Part shown: piece after piece, positions 14,489-21,027 of the stretch
Numbering within the stretch: the stretch's first letter is position 1
Layout: each line of letters starts with the position of its first letter
From: CAILZL01 sp050181835
GTDB lineage: Bacteria; Pseudomonadota; Gammaproteobacteria; Steroidobacterales; Steroidobacteraceae
Length of the DNA: 23,125 nucleotides
NCBI GenBank assembly: GCA_050181835.1
Contig: JBFXCU010000030.1
Location: forward strand, 1-23,125
Reading direction: 5' to 3'
Position numbers and translations under genes: made by a program
The notes under the pieces: model-generated
Seen by the model: the letters and a program-made list of their open reading frames with translations, nothing else
Database searches by the model: none
Told to the model about the DNA's origin: nothing

Positions 14489-17400
14489 ATGTCTGAATCC
14501 TTCAATACATCTGAAAAATATCTCTCTCAGGTTCCGGCCATGTTGGCTCTGATCGGCATGGGATATCGTTGCCTTTCGCAAGAGGAAGCGGAAAAAATGC
14601 GCGGTGGGTTGCGCCGCGTGTTGCTGGAATCCGTGTTGGCTGAACAGATATTGAAGCTCAATAAATTCACTTATCGCGGCACTGAACACAAATTCAGCAC
14701 GGGTGATGCTGAAGAGGCGGTGCGTAAGCTTAAACCATCTCCCATCGAGCAGCGTGGATTGGTGCGTACCAATCAAGATATTTACGATCAACTATTGCTT
14801 GGAACCACTATCGAGAAAACCATTGATGGGGACCGCAAGAGTTATTCTATCCGCTACATCGACTGGGACAATCCAGCAAACAATGTTTATCACGCAACTG
14901 TCGAAGCCTCGGTCGAGCGCACAGGCGCAAACACCACACGCCGTTGCGACATCATCCTTTTCGTTAACGGCATTCCCTTCGCTGTAATAGAAAACAAAGC
15001 CCCCACGGAAAGTGTCCAGCAAGCCATCACCCAGCAGATCGGCTATCAGGCACATGACAATATTCCGCATCTTTATCACTATTTGCAGATTCTCATTGCT
15101 ACAAACAAAAATGAAGCCTTTTACGGTACGGTCGGTACCTCGAAAAAATATTGGCTCACCTGGAAAGACGAAGAAGATCAAGATGCCGATATCCACGCCG
15201 CCATTAATAAACCTCTAAAAGCAGAAGATAAGGCAAAACTTTTCTCTGGCGACTTTGCCGATGCAAAGAAATACTTCGATGCCCTGGCCGCCGAGGGCAA
15301 GCGTGCTGTTACCGCGCAGGATCGGACACTATACGCCCTCTGTCGTCCTGAACGATTGCTGGAAATGGTGCGTATTTTTACGGTGTTCGATGGCGGCGTC
15401 AGGAAATTAGCCCGATACCAGCAGTTTTTTGGAGTACGCCAGACCTTGCGCCGTTTGCGTGAATTCGATCACGATGGCAAACGGCGTGGTGGTGTCATAT
15501 GGCACACACAAGGTTCAGGCAAGTCTCTTACCATGGTCATGTTAGGGCGTGCGCTAGCATTAGCTTCAGATATTCAAAATGCTCGCATTATCATCGCTAC
15601 GGACCGAGATGACCTTGACCGACAAATTAAGGACACTTTCAAATCTTGTGAGATGGAGCCTGCGCGGTCTACTTCTGGCACCAACCTGATCGAGCTTTTG
15701 GAGCAGAAGAAATCTCTGATCACTACAATCATTAATAAGTTTGATACTGCAACTCGCACCCGCGATTTCGTGGATAACGACCCCAATATTTTTGTGTTGG
15801 TTGATGAAAGCCATCGTACACAATATGGCTCTTTCGCAGCTAAAATGCGCCGCATTCTACCTAAGGCTTGCTATATTGGCTTTACGGGAACGCCGTTGCT
15901 GAAAGAAGAAAAAAGCACTCTGGAGAAATTTGGCGGCATTATTGGGAAACCTTATACAATTAAGGATGCCGTTGAAGATGGTGCTGTTGTGCCTCTGCTG
16001 TACGAGGGCCGCTATATCGAACAAAACCTCTCAGGCACCGTCATTGACGACTGGTTTGAACGCGTTTCAAAAGGCCTGACGGATGAACAGAAAGCCGACC
16101 TGAAAAAGAAATTCAGTCGAATGGCCATGCTCTCCAAAACTGAACAGGCCATTTATGCGAAAGCGCTCGATATTTCTGAACATTATCGTCAGACTTGGCA
16201 GAATACAGGGCGTAAGGGTCAGATTGTCGCTCCTTCCAAGGCCGCTGCTATCCGCATGAAGGATATCTTGGACGAGATTGGGCATGTGACTAGCGAAGTT
16301 ATTATTTCCCCGCCCGATGATCGTGAGAGCGATGATGTTGTTGATATGACATCAAAAAATCGTATCCAAACTTTCTGGGACGATATGATGCGCAAATACG
16401 GTTCGGAGGAAGAATATAACCGCCAGATCATTGAAAACTTCAAATCGGCAAATGATCCTGAATTGCTGATTGTTGTTTCTAAACTCCTGACTGGTTTTGA
16501 TGCGCCGCGAAATACCATACTTTATGTTTGCAAGCCTCTGAAAGAGCATAATCTCCTTCAAGCTATCGCGCGCGTTAATCGCTTGTTCGAAGAAAACGAA
16601 AAATCTAAACAATTTGGTTACATCATCGATTATGAAGGTTTGCTTGGTGAGCTGGATAAGGCACTCACCACTTATAGCTCTTTTGAGGGATACGATCCTG
16701 AGGATGTTGAAGGCGTTTTGTCTGATATACGTGAACAAATTCAGAAACTCCCCCAACTCCATCAGAATCTGTGGGATATATTTAAGGAAGTTGCAAATAA
16801 GCTCGATCATGAACAATTGGAGCAGCATCTCGCAGATGATGCTGTAAGAGATGAATTCTATATTCGCCTGCGCGAATTTAGCCGTTGCCTGCACATGGCT
16901 TTATCCTCTGAAAAAACCTACGATATTTATAGCCGCGAAGAGATTGAGAAATTTAAGGGAGATTGGAAACGCTTCTCTAATTTGAAACGCTCTGTCCAAA
17001 TCCGTTATCAGGAAATCGTGGATATCAAAGAATTTGAGCCTAAAATTCAGAAGCTTCTAGATGACCACATCATTGCCACGCCTGCTCAGATTGTTGTCGA
17101 AGAGGTAAATATCAACGATCCTGAGGCGCTGGATAAAATCATCTCTGAAAACAATGTTACAGCTGCATCGAAGGCAGACAGAATTGCCAGCGCCACCAAA
17201 AAAACTATTACCGAAAACATGGATATTGATCCGGCGCTCTATATGTCTTTCTCAAAGATGCTGGAGGACACCATACAAGCCTATCGCCTCAAGCGTATAT
17301 CAGAGACAGAATATTTGTCGAAAGTGAAGGATATCGCAAATGATGTTTCTAAGGGGCGTCGCGAGGATGTTCCAGCTTCTATAACAGATAATATTGATGC

Positions 17401-17698
17401 TCAAGCGTTCTACGGTGCGCTTTGGCCCATCGTTTCTGCCAAGACTGGTACAGGTGAAAACTCTCAGAAAACAGCAGCGCAGATTGCTTTAGATATCTTG
17501 CAAATTATTCAAAGTCCCAACCATTTTATTGTTCATCTCTGGCAAAACCTTGATGCGCAAAAGAAACTGCAAAATGCTATCGACGATTATTTCTTTGATG
17601 TCGTTGAACCAACATTTGGTTTGAAACTAGACGCTAAAGAATTGGATGAGATTGAAAAAAATATCATGAATATTGCTCGTGCGAGATTTCCGTTATGA
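14489..17698 (+). CDS. hsdR: Type I restriction endonuclease subunit (motor and nuclease)
   Basis: This 1069-aa HsdR subunit translocates DNA with ATP and cuts it away from the recognition site. The N-terminal nuclease domain has the PD-(D/E)XK core: Asp153 in RRCDIILFVNG, then Glu168-Asn-Lys170 in FAVIENKAP. The SF2 motor has Walker A TQGSGKS (340-346), DEAx box VDESH (438-442) and motif III GFTGTPL (464-470); later come LLTGFDAPRNTILY and QAIARVNRLF. The C-terminal helical region binds the M2S core. Length is normal for the family. ATG 14489 has GGAG 6 nt upstream and follows the previous stop by 1 nt; an in-frame ATG at 14459 would overlap the upstream gene by 29 nt. It overlaps the next gene by ATGA. 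Confidence 0.97.
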   Translation: MSESFNTSEKYLSQVPAMLALIGMGYRCLSQEEAEKMRGGLRRVLLESVLAEQILKLNKFTYRGTEHKFSTGDAEEAVRKLKPSPIEQRGLVRTNQDIYDQLLLGTTIEKTIDGDRKSYSIRYIDWDNPANNVYHATVEASVERTGANTTRRCDIILFVNGIPFAVIENKAPTESVQQAITQQIGYQAHDNIPHLYHYLQILIATNKNEAFYGTVGTSKKYWLTWKDEEDQDADIHAAINKPLKAEDKAKLFSGDFADAKKYFDALAAEGKRAVTAQDRTLYALCRPERLLEMVRIFTVFDGGVRKLARYQQFFGVRQTLRRLREFDHDGKRRGGVIWHTQGSGKSLTMVMLGRALALASDIQNARIIIATDRDDLDRQIKDTFKSCEMEPARSTSGTNLIELLEQKKSLITTIINKFDTATRTRDFVDNDPNIFVLVDESHRTQYGSFAAKMRRILPKACYIGFTGTPLLKEEKSTLEKFGGIIGKPYTIKDAVEDGAVVPLLYEGRYIEQNLSGTVIDDWFERVSKGLTDEQKADLKKKFSRMAMLSKTEQAIYAKALDISEHYRQTWQNTGRKGQIVAPSKAAAIRMKDILDEIGHVTSEVIISPPDDRESDDVVDMTSKNRIQTFWDDMMRKYGSEEEYNRQIIENFKSANDPELLIVVSKLLTGFDAPRNTILYVCKPLKEHNLLQAIARVNRLFEENEKSKQFGYIIDYEGLLGELDKALTTYSSFEGYDPEDVEGVLSDIREQIQKLPQLHQNLWDIFKEVANKLDHEQLEQHLADDAVRDEFYIRLREFSRCLHMALSSEKTYDIYSREEIEKFKGDWKRFSNLKRSVQIRYQEIVDIKEFEPKIQKLLDDHIIATPAQIVVEEVNINDPEALDKIISENNVTAASKADRIASATKKTITENMDIDPALYMSFSKMLEDTIQAYRLKRISETEYLSKVKDIANDVSKGRREDVPASITDNIDAQAFYGALWPIVSAKTGTGENSQKTAAQIALDILQIIQSPNHFIVHLWQNLDAQKKLQNAIDDYFFDVVEPTFGLKLDAKELDEIEKNIMNIARARFPL

Positions 17699-18411
17699 GT
17701 CTTAATACACACAGTGTTCCCTACGGTAGCCGAACAATAGATTTTGAACTGCGTCGTGCTGATCGTAAGACGATGGCAATTCATGTCCATCCTGATATGC
17801 GAGTTGAAGTAGTTGCACCTAAAACGGCTAATTTAGATAAAGTTTATCAGAAAGTCAGAAAACGGGCCAAGTGGGTCAAAACACAGCAAATATTTTTTGA
17901 GCAATTTCATCCCAAAACTCCACCCAGGCAATTTGTTTCAGGGGAGAACCATCGATATCTTGGACGTCAGCTACGCCTTAAAGTCAAAAGAGATATCGCG
18001 TGCGGAGTTAAGATATCAGCAGGTTATATTTTAGTTTCTACACATTATCCCAACAATACAAAATTGACCTGTGAATTAGTAACAGACTGGTTTAAAACGC
18101 GAGCGCATCAAAAATTTAAGGAACGGTTGGAAATCTGTATCCAAAGATTTCCAAATCCAGAGAAATTTAGCCCTCACGCTGTGATTATCAGGCGACTGAA
18201 TAACCGCTGGGGTTCAATGACCGGTGCAAAACGACTTGTTTTAAACACCCGGCTCATCCACGCCCCGCTTGTATGCATCGACTATGTGATTATCCATGAG
18301 CTGTGCCATATGCAACACCCTGACCATTCTCCTAAGTTTTGGAAGTTGCTCACGGCAGTGTTGCCTGACTGGCAGAAACGTAAAAATCAGCTAGAAAAAT
18401 ATCTAGTATAA
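17695..18411 (+). CDS. YgjP-type zinc metallopeptidase linked to type I RM
   Basis: This 238-aa protein of the YgjP/DUF45 (M48-like) family is predicted to be a zinc metalloprotease. The zinc site is HELCH (201-205) with the third histidine in HSPKFW (211-216), as in WLM/SprT-like proteases. The family's RWGSM (171-175) and the N-terminal RRADRKTMAIHVHPD pattern are present. No signal peptide, so it acts in the cytoplasm. Genes of this family are often the last gene of type I restriction operons; the substrate is unknown, and regulation of HsdR by proteolysis is one possible role (inference). It overlaps hsdR by ATGA and closes the operon. Convergent DUF1398 gene ends 10 nt downstream, with no visible terminator between. 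Confidence 0.92.
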   Translation: MSLNTHSVPYGSRTIDFELRRADRKTMAIHVHPDMRVEVVAPKTANLDKVYQKVRKRAKWVKTQQIFFEQFHPKTPPRQFVSGENHRYLGRQLRLKVKRDIACGVKISAGYILVSTHYPNNTKLTCELVTDWFKTRAHQKFKERLEICIQRFPNPEKFSPHAVIIRRLNNRWGSMTGAKRLVLNTRLIHAPLVCIDYVIIHELCHMQHPDHSPKFWKLLTAVLPDWQKRKNQLEKYLV

Positions 18412-18421
18412 TTTCTTTTGA

Positions 18422-18823
18422 TTATTTCGGAAAATTCTCCACATGCGTTTCGGCGGTGCGGCCAAAATAAAGAACGCGCTTGCCAGGAAACGAGACGATA
18501 TAGCCTGCGCATCCTGCCGCTCTGACCTTTTTGCAAAAGCCTTTATAGGTGAATCCTTCGACCTGCTGCTGCGCCTCTTTAATGGCGTTCTTTATCACGG
18601 CGACATCGAACGCTTCGGCAACATGATCGTCATGAGGGGGCGTGGTTAGTTCAATATTGTCGCCGTCCGGCAGGTAATAGGTGGTGGTGCCGCGCAAATA
18701 ATCGACGTGATAGCCTTCAAAACCGTTTTCCATGAGCGTCTTCACGGTTTGAGGGAAATTCATGGTGCCGCCATAGACGGCGTCCATGCATTGCTGGGCA
18801 ATGGCTTTTGATACTTCGTTCAT
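18422..18823 (-). CDS. DUF1398 family protein
   Basis: This 133-aa protein matches DUF1398 (YbcV-like), a family of small cytoplasmic proteins without known activity. Diagnostic parts are the MNFPQTVKTLMENGFEGYHVD start, the TTTYYLPDGDNIEL block at about 46-59, and the C-terminal TYKGFCKKV...AGCAGYIVSFPGKRVLYFGRTAETHVE (shown in pieces). ATG 18823 has GGAGA about 6 nt upstream; the open frame upstream of it lies inside the MarR gene. It begins 17 nt after the MarR stop, so both are likely on one transcript and the DUF1398 protein is a candidate MarR target. It converges on the restriction operon. Whether it is island cargo or host-derived is not clear. Confidence 0.9.
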   Translation of the reverse strand: MNEVSKAIAQQCMDAVYGGTMNFPQTVKTLMENGFEGYHVDYLRGTTTYYLPDGDNIELTTPPHDDHVAEAFDVAVIKNAIKEAQQQVEGFTYKGFCKKVRAAGCAGYIVSFPGKRVLYFGRTAETHVENFPK

Positions 18824-18840
18824 GTTCGTCTCCTTTGACG

Positions 18841-19302
18841 TTATTCTGTGGGGATGGATGTGATGGAAAATTGGGAGGCGAGATCGTGCAGGATACGCTG
18901 CAGAACTTCCCGATCCTTGGCGGGAAGGCGCGCAAAACATTCCTGATCGTTTTGGTCTGCCAAGGCGGCAAGCACCGGCACAAGTTTCTTGCCTTTTTCT
19001 GTCAGGCTGATCTTTTGCGCGCGGCCATCGTCCGTGCTGGCGGTGCGCACGACGAGCGATTTGGCCATCAAGCGGTCGACAAGCTTGGTAATTGCCCCCT
19101 TGGTCATGCCCATCTGCCCGGCAATAAGGCTGGGCGCGAATGTCTCCTGGTCATATAAGAGGCGCAGCAACACCCATTCGGCCACCGTGGTGTCCTTGGC
19201 GGCCAGCTTGCGCGCAAAGGCATGCGACACATGGTTGGAAACGCTCCGCAGCCAATAGCCCGCGTGATCTTCCAGGGCGCTGATCTTTTGTTTTGCGGCC
19301 AT
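18841..19302 (-). CDS. MarR family transcription regulator
   Basis: This 153-aa MarR repressor is a winged-helix dimer that normally releases DNA when it binds a small phenolic compound or is oxidised. The family signature is the wHTH: TVAEWVLLRLLYD, LIAGQMGMTKGAITKLVDRLMAKSLV, then the wing TASTDDGRAQKISLTEKGKKL (both in shortened form here). ATG 19302 is preferred over an in-frame GTG at 19326 because GGAGCAGG lies just upstream of it, and the GTG falls inside the 19324-19353 palindrome. That palindrome is centred about 36 nt upstream of the ATG, the usual place for autoregulation. Only one Cys is present (CFARL), giving little room for disulfide sensing. It is co-directional with the DUF1398 gene. 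Confidence 0.93.
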   Translation of the reverse strand: MAAKQKISALEDHAGYWLRSVSNHVSHAFARKLAAKDTTVAEWVLLRLLYDQETFAPSLIAGQMGMTKGAITKLVDRLMAKSLVVRTASTDDGRAQKISLTEKGKKLVPVLAALADQNDQECFARLPAKDREVLQRILHDLASQFSITSIPTE

Positions 19303-19323
19303 TACCTGCTCCAATATTGTTTC

Positions 19324-19353
19324 CACGGAAACTAGATATATTTAGTTTCCGTG
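19324..19353. promoter_or_regulatory. 30-bp palindrome, probable MarR operator
   Basis: CACGGAAACTA (19324-19334) and TAGTTTCCGTG (19343-19353) are perfect inverted repeats. The 8-bp centre GATATATT is also nearly symmetric, leaving one mismatched pair over 30 bp. It lies directly upstream of the MarR gene and contains the stop codon of the preceding 80-aa gene (19332-19334). MarR proteins bind such AT-centred palindromes, so autoregulation is likely. Confidence 0.65.
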
Positions 19354-19574
19354 TCAACTATATCTTCGGTCTTAGCATGCGGCATGGGGCTAAGATTTGT
19401 CAGATGCCGCGCCATGCGCAGCAGTGTGTTGCGCCGCTTGCGGTTGGGGATTTTGGCAAAGAGCAGCACCATTTCCCGGCATTTTTGATCCTTGCTGATG
19501 ATGTCGATAACGCGCGACATGGCTTCGGAACCTGTGCTGAAATGGTAAACTGTTTTCTGGTTGGTTTTGATCAT
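19332..19574 (-). CDS. Uncharacterised 80-aa basic protein
   Basis: I do not recognise this family. ATG 19574 has AGGAAT about 6 nt upstream; longer upstream frames overlap the HTH gene. It is basic and mostly helical (SEAMSRVIDIISKDQKCREM, then LLFAKIPNRKRRNTLLRMARHL). The IPNRKRRNTLLRMARHL segment looks able to contact nucleic acid. It follows the third HTH gene on the same strand by 25 nt and is probably co-transcribed with it from promoter motif copy C. It might be an accessory or anti-repressor-like partner of the HTH protein. No membrane segment, no catalytic motif. The stop codon lies in the MarR palindrome. Confidence 0.65.
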   Translation of the reverse strand: MIKTNQKTVYHFSTGSEAMSRVIDIISKDQKCREMVLLFAKIPNRKRRNTLLRMARHLTNLSPMPHAKTEDIVDTETKYI

Positions 19575-19599
19575 TGATATTCCTTCATGCAGCCGGTCA

Positions 19600-19821
19600 T
19601 CAGGCCGCAGTTTCAAACGTGGCACTGTTATTTTTGATGGTGGCTGGCTCGTGTCGGCCATCACGCTCGAACGCCTCAACGTCGGCAAGGCTGTAAACGA
19701 CCCGCGTACCCAGCTTGAGATATGCAGGGCCGATCCCTTGCCACCGCCAGCGCTCGAGCGTCCGCTGCGCCATGCGCCATCTTCTTGCCAACTCATATTG
19801 ATTTAAATGCATCACTTCCAT
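19600..19821 (-). CDS. MerR/AlpA-type helix-turn-helix protein (copy 3)
   Basis: This 73-aa HTH_17/AlpA-like protein is the third of its type in the window. It keeps LARRWRMAQRTLERWRWQGIGPAYLKLG and the RVVYSLADVEAFE wing (in shortened form), but lacks the SRLCQSTADRHYFD tail of copies 1 and 2 and is clearly more diverged. ATG 19821 is chosen because AGGAGA lies 7 nt upstream; the open frame continues upstream but would run through the shared promoter motif. It is transcribed leftwards from the right end of the island with motif copy C in front. Such proteins at an element's end often act as excisionase or as regulator of the integrase, which here lies at the opposite end. Confidence 0.85.
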   Translation of the reverse strand: MEVMHLNQYELARRWRMAQRTLERWRWQGIGPAYLKLGTRVVYSLADVEAFERDGRHEPATIKNNSATFETAA

Positions 19822-19842
19822 ATTTTGTCTCCTTTCGAACGG

Positions 19843-19874
19843 CATGAATGCTTCGTATTCGAAGGAAGTCCAGT
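19843..19874 (-). promoter_or_regulatory. Shared promoter/operator motif, copy C (HTH copy 3)
   Basis: Read on the minus strand: TTG-ACTGGA, 14 nt, GAAGCATTCATG. The second block is identical to copy A at 557-568, and the spacing is equal in all three copies. The start of the HTH gene at 19821 follows 21 nt later. Conservation is limited to the two blocks while the 14-nt spacer differs, which points to a protein-binding site. Confidence 0.6.
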
Positions 19875-20122
19875 CAAAGTGTGGCAGGCCCGTCATCTTC
19901 CGCCTGTGTACCGTGGCGGCGCACCCGTCCATCATGCCGAACTCTCCAGTACACAAGGCTTCGGTTTTATGCTTATATGACAGAAAGGATTGGAAAACTG
20001 TTTGATGGTTGCTCGGTTTTTGCCATGGATTCCTCGAAATCCTTGGTGCTAGCGGCAGAACAAGCCAGATTATGTTTCTCAGTTCTGAAGTTTGATTTGG
20101 GTGGGTTTCACACCGCCATTAG

Positions 20123-20155
20123 ATTTTCTTAGCGAACAAAGCGAGCTTAGAAAAT
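20123..20155. repeat. REP-like palindrome with AT-rich stem
   Basis: ATTTTCTTAGC (20123-20133) faces GCTTAGAAAAT (20145-20155) with one mismatch and an 11-nt loop. The inner GCGAGCTT equals the minus-strand inner motif of the palindrome at 20163-20189, so it may be a third, inverted family member with a different stem. No T-run follows, so a terminator is less likely. Confidence 0.45.
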
Positions 20156-20162
20156 GTTATGT

Positions 20163-20189
20163 CCTCCGAAGCTCGCAGAGCGTAGGAGG
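20163..20189. repeat. REP-like palindrome, second copy
   Basis: CCTCC (20163-20167) pairs with GGAGG (20185-20189), extendable by a G-U and a G-C pair. The inner part is GAAG-CTC-gca-GAG-CGTA, the same inner motif as at 6-36 but with a different stem sequence that still pairs. It lies 23 bp upstream of the small ORF before nfi. Confidence 0.6.
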
Positions 20190-20212
20190 GCCAGATTTAT
20201 CAGGAAAAACCC

Positions 20213-20278
20213 ATGACCCAAAAATACCTCTTCACCCGCGAGCGCGCTCAGAAATTTGAACTCTTCGGCGGTTTATGA
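20213..20278 (+). CDS. 21-codon ORF coupled to nfi
   Basis: ATG 20213, preceded by CAGGAAAAACCC as a possible ribosome binding site, reads MTQKYLFTRERAQKFELFGGL and stops at TGA 20276-20278, which overlaps the nfi start (ATGA). nfi itself has no good Shine-Dalgarno, so this frame may be a leader that delivers ribosomes to nfi. It could also be the remnant of a longer gene cut by the nearby integration. It is too short to judge by composition. Confidence 0.4.
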   Translation: MTQKYLFTRERAQKFELFGGL

Positions 20279-20952
20279 TCAATAAAGATTGGCCCATCTC
20301 CCCCGCCGAGGCGATTGCCTTACAACAAAAACTGCGCGCGCAAGTCGTTATCGCGAAAAATCCGGCCGCTTTCAAAACCATCGCCGGCGTCGATGTCAGC
20401 CATGACAAAAGCGATATCAGCCATGCCGCCATTGTATTGCTCGATGCTGAAACTTTAAAGCCGCTTGAATCGGTTAAGCTCTCCTCACCCACGCGCTTTC
20501 CCTATATTCCGGGCCTTTTATCGTTCCGTGAAATTCCGGTGATTTTAGAGGCGCTGGCGAAGCTTTCAAGCACGCCCGATTTATTGATGGTCGATGGCCA
20601 TGGCATTGCCCATCCGCGCCGTCTTGGCATTGCAGCGCATTTGGGCGTGGTGACGGATTTGCCCGCCATCGGCGTTGCGAAAAAACGCTTAACTGGCAAA
20701 TATAAAGAACCCGGTTTAAAAAAGGGCGCTTTCACCCCCCTTATGGCGGGCGAGGAGCAAATCGGCGCCGTTTTGCGCAGCAAAGAAAATTGCCTGCCCC
20801 TTTTCATTTCACCCGGCCACCGCCTGGATCAGGAGCAAACTTTGGCGCTCACCTTAAAATATCTTACAAACTACCGTCTGCCCGAACCCACCAGGCTGGC
20901 CGATCAATTATCGAAAAACCGGGTGGAAAGTTTAGCCCGCCTGGCGGGCTGA
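20275..20952 (+). CDS. nfi: Endonuclease V (deoxyinosine 3'-endonuclease)
   Basis: This 225-aa repair enzyme nicks DNA one base 3' of deoxyinosine, starting repair of deaminated adenine. The catalytic acids are present: Asp40 in AGVDVS, Glu86 in GLLSFRE and Asp107 in LMVDGHG, matching D43, E89 and D110 of the Thermotoga enzyme. The substrate-wedge PYIPG (76-80) and the HPRRLGIAAHLGV segment are intact, as is GVAKKRL. Length is typical for the family. The start at 20275 lies in an ATGA overlap with the 21-codon ORF; no strong ribosome binding site precedes it. It is a host housekeeping gene and marks the resumption of the chromosome right of the island. Confidence 0.95.
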   Translation: MINKDWPISPAEAIALQQKLRAQVVIAKNPAAFKTIAGVDVSHDKSDISHAAIVLLDAETLKPLESVKLSSPTRFPYIPGLLSFREIPVILEALAKLSSTPDLLMVDGHGIAHPRRLGIAAHLGVVTDLPAIGVAKKRLTGKYKEPGLKKGAFTPLMAGEEQIGAVLRSKENCLPLFISPGHRLDQEQTLALTLKYLTNYRLPEPTRLADQLSKNRVESLARLAG

Positions 20953-21027
20953 TTTTCCCCGCTTGCATTTTCCTTCAATCCGGCTAGAAACTTGTAGGCG
21001 TCTTTATCCCTTATTCCGGGTATTTCT

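Larger units (their letters stand above)
19822..20274. other. Right island edge and host junction, mostly non-coding
   Basis: There is no convincing long gene. It holds promoter motif copy C (19843-19874, minus), the TGTGTAC/GTACACA pair (19905-19911/19949-19955), two REP-like palindromes (20123-20155 and 20163-20189) and a 21-codon ORF (20213-20278). From 19960 to about 20110 I see nothing recognisable. The right junction of the island should lie between about 19900 and 20120. Confidence 0.5.

Noticed and set aside
15566..16894. Several minus-strand open frames of 70-180 codons within hsdR
   Set aside because: They are shadows of hsdR, whose nuclease and motor motifs are complete on the plus strand.
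19822..19956. N-terminal extension of HTH copy 3
   Set aside because: It would place promoter motif copy C inside the gene; ATG 19821 with AGGAGA matches the size of the paralogues.
35..20120. Duplication of the tRNA-Ser 3' end as the right attachment site
   Set aside because: I looked for GTTCGAATCTCATCC and CCTCTCCGCCA at the right side and did not find either. The tRNA gene is intact, so integration may be next to it and not within it.
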